Of a stretch of 64,000 nucleotides of DNA, positions 26,090 through 38,825 are shown one piece after another. Position numbers and translations under genes: made by a program. Numbering within the stretch: position 1 is the stretch's first letter; each line of letters starts with the position of its first letter. This DNA comes from Oreocharis arfaki (Eukaryota > Chordata > Aves > Passeriformes > Paramythiidae): positions 320,298 through 384,297 of the forward strand of contig VZRR01007716.1 of the NCBI GenBank assembly GCA_013398015.1, in the 5' to 3' direction. The notes under the pieces are model-generated. The model did no database searches. It had not been told where the DNA came from and worked only from the letters and a program-made list of their open reading frames with translations.

Positions 26090-26961
26090 TGTTGGTGCCA
26101 AAATATTGGTATATTTTATTTAATAGTAAAAGAGGCAAAGAGAAAGAAAGAGAAAAGAAAGAAATAGGAAAAAAAGTGTGTTTGGGAGGTCTGGGAGGAC
26201 AGGGAGAGAGTGACAGGGGTTAGGCAGAAACATATCCCCTTTGCAGGGGTCCCAGTGATGTCTCATTGCTCCCCTCCATCTGGTCTTCCTGGTGGTGAGA
26301 GTCCCCCGACACTCGCCTCTGCCATGCCGTAAAGTACAGAATCCGAGGGATTATTTGTGTTTGGGCCAGGGGGGAACGCCCAGGTGCCTCCCCTGGGGGG
26401 GCAGGTTTGACACTGTCCCTTGCAGCACTGTGGATCTGCTGCATCATTGTTGCAGTGCTCTGGTGCAGGGCCCGGGGACCCCTTTGGGGGTCCGTGACCC
26501 CTTTGATGGGCCGTGACACCCCCTCTGCTCTCCTTCAGGTGGATGCAGCTTTTCTTGGGGTGCAGGGCCCACAGCTGGGCTCCTCTGCACAGCAGAGGAT
26601 GGGTGTTCACTGCTTCTCACCAGAAGCTTTTTCACCACACACCCAAAACCTCTCTCCCCGGCACCGTTTGGTGTGAGGGTCTGCTCGAGCCCGGCAGCTG
26701 ATCACCCCTGGGCTGTGGTCTCCACCCCGAAGGTGTTAAGCTTGATCCCTCTGTGAATGTATTCTTTTCTCCCCACACCTGAGTTTATCTTATCTTCATC
26801 AGCGAGCAGTTTGGGGCCTCAGCCAGAAGGCCTAATCAGGGTATGGTGGTCTTCTCTGCAGCTTTTGTAATACAGTTTTGCTGTAATAGGCAAAGGTCCT
26901 TCATGAAGATGTTATGTTCATGAAGAAGTCATAAACTATAATACTTCAGTCTCTGACAACA
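26090..26961 (-). mobile_element. Probable solo LTR of an endogenous retrovirus
   Basis: A GC-rich block standing out from AT-rich flanks. Its left edge begins TGTTGGTGCC and a possible right edge ends GACAACA (26,961), giving TGTTG/CAACA ends. On the minus strand an AATAAA lies at 26,120-26,115 near the end, as expected for an LTR read in that direction. It includes a purine-rich GAAAG run (26,135-26,175) and a G/C-rich promoter-like body. The open frames inside (up to about 115 codons) overlap in all frames and look like composition effects. No target-site duplication could be matched, so the borders are tentative. Confidence 0.4.
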
Positions 26962-27496
26962 CCAAATAACAACTTTCTTCAAGAGGAGCCCATCTAATCA
27001 GGAAGGCATAAATTCCTAGAAATACTTAAGACAAAGAAAAGGTTGGAAAAAATAGAAGCCTGATTTTAAACAAGACTTTTTTATTATCTCATAGGATCAG
27101 AGTCTCTCTCTGTCACTCTGCCTTTAGATAGATAAGCACTGCTGCTTCTTGCATACTGTTGGCTTGATTCAAGGAAAAACATCTAGGTTTTTAAAAGTCA
27201 GAGTTTGTATATTTGATTTCTCAGAGGATTCAGTTATGTTTACAAGTCTATGGGATTGAATTGAGATCATTATTCTTGCCTTTCAGGCATTTATTTGCAG
27301 GCACATCAGGTTTTCTGTGAATTTTTTAAAGTATGTTTGCCATACATCTGAGGGAATTCTTTTTACATGGAATGAGTAACGAACTTCCATTTATCTTTTA
27401 CCATGGTGCAAATCAATGTCACCTCACTTTGCAAGAAGTACTGGATTGTTTTGAGATGAAGTACAGCGTGATTAAACCTGTTTCCAATACAGTTTT

Positions 27497-27800
27497 GTCA
27501 GGAAAATTAATCCGCAAACACCAGAGGTTTATGTCCAAAAAGGAGACAGAGGAGTCCTGTTACTTTATTTGAATAAAGGGAGAGGTCCTGGGGCATTCCC
27601 CTGGAGTCTCTCAAATTTTTGCAGGTCGCAACCTCCTTTGTATCCTATTTTCCCTGGTTTCCCGGCTGCATTTCCCTCTCTCTTTCCCCATTGGCTGGGG
27701 TACTCGAGAGGTACAGACTTCCTGGAATGCCTAATATCTAAAAATTCCCTTCTAATGTATAAGCATCCCCCACTTGTCAGGAGACCTTTGGTATGTTTGA
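27497..27800 (-). mobile_element. Possible second LTR fragment
   Basis: On the minus strand this reads like an LTR 3' half: a CCAAT box (about 27,698), a run of direct GGGAAA-type repeats, then CTTTATTCAAATAAAGTAAC with an AATAAA, followed by CT-rich sequence ending TTCCTGACA at 27,497. Unlike the flanks it has CpGs and C-runs. The upper border is not resolved and no retroviral coding sequence accompanies it. The 144-codon plus-strand frame through it is treated as chance. Confidence 0.3.
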
Positions 27801-30800
27801 AGATACATATCTCTTTAATTCATCAATCAATGGAATCCTTCCTATTGTCTTTCTTATCTCGTTGTGCTAGTCTTGTCTACCCACAGCTTGTGTGTAAAGA
27901 CAAGTTCTGCGTTCCTCTCAGTTTCATTACAGAATTTTGTCAGTGTTTGTCTGTGAAGTGTTCCAAAGCATTCTCAGAAAGCTTTATGGCTCTTCACTGT
28001 TAGAACACACAGATAAATTTTCAAAAGAAATGTTTTCAGTATATGAGGTTCCCGTGAACCATTTTTGCACAAACATAATTAAGAAGTGTTATTCAGAGAA
28101 AAGCTGCTGAAATAATGGGGACTTGTATTCAGAGCAAGGATTTACACAAAACAGGGACAAATTTCCATCTCTCTTGTACCTTTGGCTGAAGTCCTAATTG
28201 CTGGGATATTGATATTCTGTGCCATTTCCCATACTTCTTTAAATATTCATCAAACTAATGAAGGGTGATTTGGAACATTGCCCATGACATTAACAAATCA
28301 GGAGGAACAACATCTCAAACCTTGGGCTCCCAGCAGCCAGCCCATCGTTGCTCTCTGATGTTTTCACAAACTTAATTCGTGTGGTCTTAATTTGTTTCAG
28401 TTCAGAATAAAGAAAAATTGTCAAATGCCTCTAGTTTTAACAGAGCTTCTGTTTTTCAGGCAGGCTTCCCTACCATTTCTGAAGACTTTTCCTATGGCCC
28501 CGAGGACTCACATTATCATAGACAATATCTAAACACAGTCCCATGGAATATAGCTCTCCTCCAAACCAGTATAGAAAGGCAATTTGTTGAAACTCTGGTT
28601 AAAACTTTCCCTGGGGCTGCAGGGAGTCCAAGCACAATCAGCTCCAGGCAATGAATGATTTGCCAAGGAGCACACTGGCCCATTTAAGCCAAACCAAGAC
28701 CCTGTATTTCCAAACACCCTTCTAAACCCCAGGCAAGTAGCACAGGTGGCACCTTTAAGGAATTAAGAAAAGTAACAGGGAAAGTCCAGAGAACACCAGT
28801 GGGCAGTGGGAGCAGCTACTACAGTGGTAAAGCAGGGAAATTCCATGGAAATATTCACAGAGTCTTAATAAGACTCATTAGTGCCAGTCCATGGCCTCAC
28901 CTCTTCTGACACTTGCCCTTCACCCTCACACCACAGCTTCTTCTCTCATGTCTCACCAGTTAAATGAATTTTTGTGTTGTACCTATTCTGTTGCCCCTTA
29001 ATTCCCTTTGGATTTCTTGTCACTCACAGAGTATGTTTTATCTCCCTCATTGGATAAGTTTAAGGGGAGGAAAATGTAGCTGCTGTCATGTTGTCCTTTT
29101 CCCTTGTGTTTTCCATCCACCACTCTATTCATTATCATAACCCCCGTGACTATTAGTAAGTAAAAGTAACCAGTTTTTCTGCTGTCACTAACTGAAGTGC
29201 AACTGAACTGGTGTCACTTGGCAGACAAGTTTTCAAAAAACAGTGGCAAGAAATTAGCTAAAAGCATTAAAAAAAAAAGGTTTCTCCCTTAATGAATAAA
29301 AATTGACACCCCAGTTGGCACAACACCCCCTGGACTGAGCCATCTGACCATTTCAGCCTCCTCTCTCCTGGTCACCAGGATATTCATGTGACCATGGTCC
29401 CAGAGATCTCTTCAGTGCATATTTGTATCCCACAATTTCATATACAGAGTGGCTCAGAACATCACAAATGATGAAATAATTTTCTAAAGCATCTACTTTA
29501 AAGCTAATGAAAATAAGGATGCTGCTAAAATGTTGTGTCTACCATAATGTTATTTGCTTTTTGTTTTCAGCTTCCTAGATAATAGCAGTCCTACAACTGA
29601 CACTGTTTATGATACCTCTGTTAACACTTCTAATACAACTAAATGCTGAATGTACAGCTGAGAGTCAGAGATCCTTCCTTTCATGTTTTAAAACTTTAAT
29701 GGCATCATTAGCCAGGTAAAGAAAGAAAAGAAAGGGAGATACAACAGAGATCTATAAAATCATGAGTATTATGAGAAAGCTTAACAGCAATATTAACTCT
29801 TTGTTGTAACAAAATGACTAGGATCCAAATTCAAACCAAAATAAGAATCAACTTCACACAAATTGATCTATGGAGATTATTGCTAATACATGGCATTTAT
29901 CCAGTTTATACAGATTCAGAAAGTCAATTTATGAATTTATGGAATAAAAATTGGGAGAAGTACAGCTTTTCCTTTACTATCCTTAAAAATTGACAACTCT
30001 GTGATAATATATTGACAAACAAGGGACCTGAGACAGCAGTTATTGAGATGGAGGGCAGCAGCTGCCTGAAAAAACAAGTAAAAATTGATTCTTTCATGCA
30101 GCTTCTGCCAAAACAAGAACAAATCACAAAGCAGTATGTTGCTTGTATGAAAAAACTAGCTTGAAATTTAAAGCCTAAATCCCCAGAAAATGCACAGTGC
30201 TTAAGGATCTGATTCACACTTTTGCATATAAGTGGGCTTTTGTTTCATGTAATGGAACTAAATGCTTGAACTCAGAGTTTTTCCTTAAATGTAGCTAATT
30301 TCTTCAAATATGAATTGTTCTAGATACTTCATTTTCTTAACATTGGGATGACATTCATTTCAGATTCCCACAAAATTGAGTAGGGAGATAGTCTAGTCAA
30401 AAATAAAAGTTTTCTCTCAGTTATTCCTCATATGCCACACTAATGTGACACTGTAAATACAAAACATACCACTCCTTTTTTTAAAATTTTGTATTGTTCT
30501 GTTTTAAAGAGGCCTTTTTGACCTGTGTGTGTAGTTTAAACACAGCCATCATATGCCAAGAAAGATTTTCCCCTCTAACTGCTGCCTCAAGTCTTGCTGG
30601 CACTACCCAACATACAACTGGTGTCACAGTTGCAAGGTCACACCACAGACCTGCACTCAGCTGATTGTCTCCAGGTCTCCCAGGCCACCTTCTGCAAAGC
30701 TGATGCTTTCCAATGGTAGGAAACTACTGCTCTTAGCAGAAGTGTGAATACGAACCCAAAACACATATTTTTATTCTCTTTACAGTACTGAAAAGAGTCC

Positions 30801-33800
30801 TTTTTCGTATTCTTCTGGACTGTTTAAAAAATCTTCTGTGGAATCATCAGGTCTAGTCAAGAAATTCTGGTCTTTCCAAGTCTGACAAGACTTCTAATTA
30901 GATTGTTGAACTATTTTCCTATCCAGGAGTAGCCCAAACAAGGACAAATACCAGTCAGTGATAACAGTCTACATTAACCTTTACCATTCATAAGCTAACC
31001 CATGAACACTCTGGTTCTTCATTAAAATCTGCTTTAAAAAACCTTTCTTTATTATTTATGAACCTCGAGGTTATGCATGAACTTTCCTGAGGTCCAGCTG
31101 ATCAAGTAGAGCTTGTTAGCTTCCAGACTTCACACAGCCTACAAGGTTCAAATTTTAAAGCTTCGAAACTTTTTGCCCCAGACTCCTGACATTTTCACAA
31201 ACTTCATTTGAAATGGTGATGTATATGCACATTTCTTTGACCCTCACTTGTATGTGTTTTCTCTCTAAAATACTCTAAAGTCAAAAGAAAGTTGCAAACA
31301 CCACTACATAAACAGGTTTTCTTACACAAGCATAGAAAGAGCAAGTTTAGTGAATTGCCTGAGCAAGAAAAGTATTTGTTAGAGAGTATGGCTTAATATG
31401 TGCTTTAAGTACTCCTTCAAGTCTTCACATGAACAAACCTTCTTTTAGACCTTGCATTTTGAAAATGTGTTTTAAATTCAATTGAATGCAACTCTTCCTG
31501 TGCATTGCTGGTAACAGACACAACTAATTTAAATCTATTTTAAAAATCAGGAGACAGGACACATGATGCTGTAAAAAGATCAGGATAACCATTATGAGTT
31601 TGAAATTTTAAATTAAAACATTGAGATATAAAATATTCACTCTTTTGAATAGTGGAACAGCAGGAGCATTCAGAGACAGTGAGGAGTCCTTCCTCTGGAT
31701 TCCTTCAATTCTCTTCTGTTTTAAAAAGAGAGATTATTATTCTCTTAAGAAGGACTCCAAGAGAAGAAGGGATAAGAGCTGGGACAGCTTGACATTTGCT
31801 ACTGCAAAGACTACCACTGTAACATAGCCCAACATTCAACTAAATATAATACATGAAGCCAAGACATCTGGAGGAAGAGAACTTCTGTCACCCATCTCTG
31901 TCTGTCCAAGAGTGGAAATTGAGTTTATGGCCCAGAATAGTTCATTATCACTGTACATCAGTTCCATGGTTTTCAGGACCAGTGGATGCCATGCCATTTT
32001 CTCAGGACAAAAATGAATTGAATTGAACTAATAGAATAGAATATTTCAGTTAGAAGGGACATACAGCAATCATCTAGTCCAACTTCTTAGATTGTGTGCA
32101 ATCACTTAGGACCAAGATGTTTTTGGCCTGAAAGGAATAAAATTGCTAGTGACCATTTTTGACCGTCTCGAGGTGATTTAGAAAAAAACAATCAAAGCAG
32201 AAAATTTTCAAATTTTCTTGCCTCTCTTCTTCCCTATGTTCACTTATAAATTTCTACTGAGTGGAATATATTATCAGCTACTTAATCCTGTCAAGAAGCC
32301 ATATCAATTAATAGCATAGATATCTTACTGTATATTTTTTTACTATAAGTAAGCTTTATGGCAGAATTCCCGTGGACATACTTCTAGCAGATAATGGTTT
32401 ATAGTACATAGTGTCCCAAAGGCATTTTAAGCCTAAGTCTGCTCCCTTTCTCCTCTCTAAGAGGGTGAAAATTTAACATGGAATCAGAGAGTTATATTTG
32501 GTTTTTAAGATTTTGTTAAAAACAGGGTGGAATTTGAAGGATTCTTATAAACAAAAAAAAAAGGCAAAAAACTTTTAAAACTGTCTCATAGGGCACATTT
32601 GAAAACTATACAAGCAAACTGCCATTATCTATATTTTAGGATAATGTGTGATTCACAGTCTTTTGTGTCTATTTACTGTGCGAATTGCTTAGGAGCAGAG
32701 GAAACCATAAGCTCCAGGAGCCAATCTGCCACTGTTGTCTGTTTATGTAGTCTGATAGAATTTACATGGGCTGGCAGACAAAATTGCCCTTTGCATGCTT
32801 TGTCTCTAGGGGAATGTGGAAGTATGTCCAAGTTTTATAAAATAATGATAATCACACAATACACCAAGCACAAATAACAGATTTTGCAAGGGCCTTTTCT
32901 ATGCAAGTTAAGTCTGTGGACAAACTGATGGCAACAGACAATACTTAAAAGAAAAGGAAAACCAACCCATTTATGTATCAAAGTTAAAGTGGGTCACTCT
33001 ACAACAGAAAACACATTTTTAGTGGATATAAATTTAGCAGCTCTCTGCAGCATTATGCATGACAGCAGTCTTGTGATATTTCAAGTATAGAACATGTCCC
33101 TGGAGACACCATGTAAATTATAATGGACTAACCATAATAAACTGTAGCAGTCAGAAAAGGAGCTGGTTCCAATGAAATAAGGAATGTTGGTCTACTTGTC
33201 TTACAGGAACATCATGTTGAAGATCTCACTTAACTGGGATCAGACAGGAACAGTGGGGAAATCAGTTTGTTGGTCAGTAGAAATGAAAAAGCCAAAACAG
33301 AAAAACTCCTGTTTGTCTAGAGTAAGAACTTTAAATAAAGAAAACAAATACAAAGGATTGCAAAACACTCTTTCTGCAGACTAATAACTAGCAACCCTTT
33401 TCTCCAAGTGTACAGCAAATGCCTTTCTGCTGTTCATGCTGGCAATGCTTTATCGTAATTGGTGCAGTAACATAATCCAGTGATACCTGTAGGGCCAAGG
33501 GCTCTGCCTTCCTCAGCTGTGCTGCAAAGTAATTAGACCCCAGCTGTCTACAAAGGCACTCTTTATTTGTGGTGTATCTGTTACTTCATTGTTTCACATG
33601 GCCCTTGCAGGTACACTGTGTGTATCTCTTCGCTCTGTTCATGGCTACCAGGGACTGATACCTAACAACCTGCACAGAGCATGGAGAATGATAAGCAGAT
33701 TAAAGGTGTCTTTTCCAGAACACAAGGGCATATTTAGGATGTCCATTCAGTGCAGGGATCTGCATACTTTGCAATTAATGAAAATTTAGGTTAACCCGTT

Positions 33801-36800
33801 GCTTTTCGAGGCCTGGAAACTTCATCTTTATATCCTAATTTCTTACAAGCCTTAGATGACATGAGAAATTGTTAAAGATATTATTGACATGATGAGAGTT
33901 TCACTTAACATTCTCCCATTCTGTCACTTGTTCCTTCAAAATAACAGTAACAAAGTGCTCTAGTTACATAACACTTTGCAGTTATCAATTAATAATATAA
34001 TCAAGGCACAGGTATAACAATACTATTACTGTGATACTTAACATCTAATTCAACAATAGCTGAGGTAAAGTGTCTAGGAGAGAAGAAGGGGGATGCCACA
34101 TGGGATACAAACCTAAGACAAATCCCAATCTGATAGCAGGCTTACTGTCTATCAAACAAATGTTTTTGGAAATCCCAGAACTTCTTTCCAAATTCATAAT
34201 ATGCAAAAGCTTTGGTAATCTTAATTTAATTCCTCATACCAAAGTGTGAGTGCTTGCACACAATTGTCATCCTCTTTCAGAGCTGGGTCTCAAACACACG
34301 ATCTAGCAAGAGGCATTCTGCCTCTGCTAAAGAATGGTGCAGGGGCATTACAGTTTGACTTCTTATATCTTCCAATATCCATATCTTTCGGTTTCATTGG
34401 AATTAAGTAAATCACTTTAACCCTTGCAGAAATGAGCAAAGCCAACTCTCTTCTCAGCAGTGTACAGGTTCTGCATTGTGTAGTTTCCATTTCAGCAATA
34501 TGCATGAGTGCTTGCAAAATCTAAGCAAAGCATGTTCATTTACAGGGCAACAGATTTGTCTTGTTATCTCAGTTTTTAAAGGTGAAAGTTCTTCCCTCCC
34601 CTCCTCCATTGATACAACCACTCAAATATTTCTCAGGGTGTGCACAGTAAACAGAAATGGATGCTTAATACCTTCTGAAATCCTTTGAGCAGCGTGAAAG
34701 GAGCAGGATTTGATATTTGCTTTCAAGTATTGTCAAATGTAAAATACACATCTAGGGAAACTGTAAGGATTTGGATGCTGGACATCCTTTCTTTTCATCA
34801 ACACTAGGAGCTATTACCTCATATCACTTTCCTGTAAGCAATCTGAAATGGGAAAACCCAGGTGATGGATAGCTGGACTACAGTTAAATGACAGGGAAAC
34901 ATGTTATGCCAGAGGAGCAGGTAGTATTTACTTAAAGATCTTACAGCATGAGTGAGGAAACAACCTTTACTTTTCATCTGCCCGTCCTTTCTGGTTTTTT
35001 GTTTCTTCCTTTTGTCTGGATCTCCTTGAAAGATTTCCCCCTGCCTCCTTCTCTCATCCTTAACTAGTTTGAATGTCAAAACTGTTCAGTAATCACATTG
35101 CTCTGGGTAGTAATGAAAGCAAATAAATAATGCTTAACCTTTCTTAAAGAGACCTAGAGACCCTTCCAAAACCAGTTAAGGCTTATATTTTTTGCTGGAA
35201 TTAGCCAATGTCTTCATGCTAAATCTCCAAATTTATCTAAGAAAGAAAACATTAAAATTAAGGTTGGGAAAGGAGAAAGAAAAAGTTTGTCCTTCCTACA
35301 GTCTTAAAACCTTCTAATTTTAAAATATGTTATGAGTAGGAGAAAAAAGAAGAAAAATTAGGTGATGCAGGTTGCAGTTTGTGGCTCCTTGGGAGAATGG
35401 GAGGGAATTTGCTGGATTTCCCCACACTCTCATTTCTTTTTTCTTTCCCTTTTTCTGTTCAGCAATCTTTTTTCTGTCTCTTTGGCACATATTTCTAATT
35501 CAGATATCTTTTGAATGATGACTAACAACAGCAGCAATAAAAAAGCCTTGATTTTTCATAACCTAAACCACAGAAACAGATCAAAACCAATCCAATTTGT
35601 CTGCAAATCTTGCAGATAAAACTTGCTGTCCTGACATGCAGGTTTTGATCTGTTTATTATCCACATCCCTTCTCCTGTCAATGTCTTCTCACCTGAAGAA
35701 ACAATTTCTTTGCATGACACGGAAGTGGAAATATCACTCTCAGTAATGGAACTGCACTGACTCTACCGTGGGCAATTAGCTTTTGTGCTGTGGTTTTATC
35801 AGTGCACACCTTGCCCTTTTTGCTGCTGTAAAAGAGCTTATGACAGGACCTCACCCCCTGCCTCCTGCATAACAGTGCACTCCAGTGCTTGCCTGGGATC
35901 TCTCTTCACAGCACCTTCATAGGCATCAATGCCATGAAATTTCAATAAATGGTTGAAGATTAAAGACTGACATGGTCAGTCAGACTCTTCAGAAAAGATC
36001 TTTGGGAACATTTAACAAGGAGATCTCAAAGGTCCCAGTCCAGTTTCATGTGGGCTTAGAAAGCAGCAGATTTCAGATGTGTTAACCAAGCTCAGAAATG
36101 TGAGTACATGTGACCATGAATACCCACAGTTATACACAAAGCTCTAGTCAAGTCCTAGCTGAAAACAAAACAGCACCAAAACCAAAAATGTGCAGTTTAC
36201 ATGATTTAGTTTTTAAAGTGTTTGTAAGGGAACCTAAGCAAGTTTTGTTTCCTTGGCTATGTTCTTTCCAAAAAAGAGAAAATTTTTAAAAAGTGGTCTC
36301 AGCTGGAAGCATGCCCTTAGTCATTAGAGTGCCAAAATGAATGCAGTATGTCAGCTCTGACAATCTGTCAGAGAGAAAAAATCCCCCTTTTTTACCAAGA
36401 ATAAGATATATTCGAAAGTTTTGCCCTAGCATTGAAACAAGCACTCCCCCTCTCGCCAGAAAACCTGGCTCAGAGTCTCAGCCAAGGGAAGCACATCTCC
36501 TTTTACATAAGCAATTTTCATCACCTGAATAGCCAACCCACATTTCTTGACATAATCATCATTTTTTTATACATATATCCCTTGACTCATATGAACACCA
36601 TAATAAATGAGTTGCTCCAGATATTCCTCAAGAATAACAAGTATAATGAATTAATAATGTCATGCTGGTCATTAATTTTGATAACCACAGAATTTATATT
36701 AGTGAACATACTTGCTATGTAGTTGTAATGTTACATATATTTAATATGCAGCAGTTACAATATGTTAGATGCCAGTTCCCATTATTTCACTTTTTCACAG

Positions 36801-38780
36801 CTGCTCAGTATTTGACAGATGCATAATTTCATTCTTTAAAATACTGATTTTCCTTTTATAAATTAAGAACTGTGATGTCCGATAATCTCACTCGTGGTTT
36901 TTAAATTTTAGATTATCAAGATATATTCAACAGTGCAATTTACCCATAAGAAGTTGCTATTAAAGTTTCTAATTTGCAGTCTAGCAAACTGAATGAAGGA
37001 GAGGCCATGTTACACATCATGAAGTGCTAAAACTTAGAGTAAAGGAAATAAATTATTCAAAACCCCTATAGTACTAGCCTTATTTTTGAGCCAGTCGATG
37101 TGATATAACTCCTGTTACGATGTGATAACATAAAATGCATTTATAGACACAGACAAGTGAAATAGTAGATAGATATTTTTGATTTGGAAATGATAGTCTC
37201 CAATTAATATAAATATTTTCAGTCTCTAAAATCATGAACCAGTCTTAAAGTTGAAATACTTTGCTTCCTAGCTTTTAATAATCTCGAAAATAAGGAGCAA
37301 CAGTATATCACAGAGTTGTAACAAAGCAACTCTGCTGACACTTCAGTCTTTTTTCAGAACTTTGCTCTCCTTTTCAGAAGCTTCAGAGGAAGATGTGATA
37401 TTTTAAACAGCGAGGGAAGCAAGTCATATTTGAGCTTTCCTTAACAGTCTGGAATATTTTACATCTCATGTTCTATGTCTCCTGACAGAGTCACCATCCT
37501 GCGCCCAGCAGCTCCTCACCTCAGTACCAGCTGTAAGACTCAAGTCTTCCCATCTTCAGCCTCTGCTCTTTCTCTGCAGAACTGGTGCCCTTTATCCGCA
37601 GAAAAGAGAGACAGAACAGATCAGTCATTAAAGCAGTGCTGTTGTGGGGCTGGTACAGAGAACAGCCAGGTGGACAAATTCAAAAGGAATTACCAACTGC
37701 TGTCTGCATTTCCAGACAAAAATGAGAATTTGGCAGTTTCAGCCTTTGGCAGCCTTTTGTCTGACAGCCATTTGTTCCCTTTTCTGGTACTCCATCTGCT
37801 CCCCCTGGTTGGATCAGCCAAAGAATCAACTGTGGGAATGTGCAGCTAAAGTTACCAATAAACACCCTGTAATATCCCCCATTCAGGGATACTTGGGGTT
37901 TGGAAACACAACTATGGATTTCCTTTTATTAGAGCTGGGGCAGCAGAGAACAAGAAAAACCGATAGACATGAACTGTTCACTCAGCATAACCAGCAAACA
38001 AGTGTAAGTCTGAAGTACACTGAAGGCTCAAGATTCTGATAAGACAGAAAGAAGCAGCAAAACCAGGCCTGTGTTATTGGACATTTTGCATCCTGGGACC
38101 ACAATGAGAGACCCAGCTTCTGACCCCTGCTGCAGCCCTGTCCAAAGCTGTCAGAGCCTCTCATGACCATGCCTGACTGCTCTCTCCTCTGCTCACCTTG
38201 AATTGTTCTTCAACTGAACCACTCCAACAGGAAAAGCTCCTAAATCCACCATCCTGAAAGGGAAAATAATTTGGTCATCCAGAGTCTCTCCTGTTAGATG
38301 ATAAGCAAGAAGAGGAAGGAATGAAACTTGGGGCTTCCATATCTGAAGTCCCCATCTTCAGATTTAAGACCGTTTAGACTGTTATCTGTAAAAGGAAATA
38401 CCATCCCCCTGCAAACACACTCTTCCATATTTCTGTAAGTGGGACACCAGCAACTCACCATCAGTAACAGATTCCTAAGAGTTGGCTCTGTGGAGGCTAT
38501 ACTGAACTTCTGAGATTTTTCAGCTGTTCCCCCTCCTCTCAGCATTTCCTTACTGACCACCACCAGGCTTCTCACTGTGCATTGCTCACAGTCCCTAGAC
38601 ACTCAAGTTCTCCAAGGGCTGCACAGGCAAATTAACACCATGTTATGGTTCCCCCTTCCCATCCTACACCTACATTTCGGGTGCCTCAACACCCACCTTC
38701 TGAGTCCTTTTCTGACCTAAACTCAGAGATATTCACTTCAGATGAGAACTGAAAACTGCAGCTTTGAGAAAAGAGGCTGC
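27801..38780. other. Intergenic, downstream of GABRB2
   Basis: Non-coding sequence with one small CR1 terminus (32.03 kb). 37,470-38,040 is less AT-rich and has two overlapping plus-strand frames (124 and 131 codons) with no recognisable product; it may be old repeat sequence. 33,430-33,560 reads like a conserved non-coding element but cannot be judged without alignment. Confidence 0.5.
32029..32092 (-). mobile_element. CR1 LINE 3' terminal fragment (decayed)
   Basis: About 60 bp resembling the inverted CR1 terminus: atagaatagaatatttcagt, then tagaagggacatacagcaat, then catctagtccaactt. The tail octamers are degenerate and nothing of the element is recognisable beyond the first lines. Confidence 0.65.
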
Positions 38781-38825
38781 CCAACACAACACAACTACAT
38801 ATACATATTTTAGGTTTTCTTTATT
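38781..38825 (-). terminator. GABRB2: Candidate distal poly(A) site of GABRB2
   Basis: On the minus strand the hexamer AATAAA occupies 38,825-38,820 and is followed 25-40 bases later by GTTGTGTTGTGTTGG (38,795-38,781), a good GU-rich downstream element. Cleavage would fall near 38,796-38,808. Assigning it to GABRB2 is inference from strand, distance and composition. Confidence 0.5.

Noticed and set aside
26220..26701. Several overlapping frames on both strands (62-115 codons)
   Set aside because: GC-rich composition reduces stop codons; all frames are open at once, so this is not coding evidence.
27569..28003. 144-codon plus-strand open frame
   Set aside because: No recognisable product, Phe/Ser/Pro-rich translation typical of non-coding pyrimidine-rich sequence, and it overlaps an LTR-like block. 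Frames of this length are expected by chance here.
37475..38039. Two overlapping plus-strand frames (124 and 131 codons)
   Set aside because: They overlap in different frames, match nothing recognisable and lack splice support; likely old repeat or chance.
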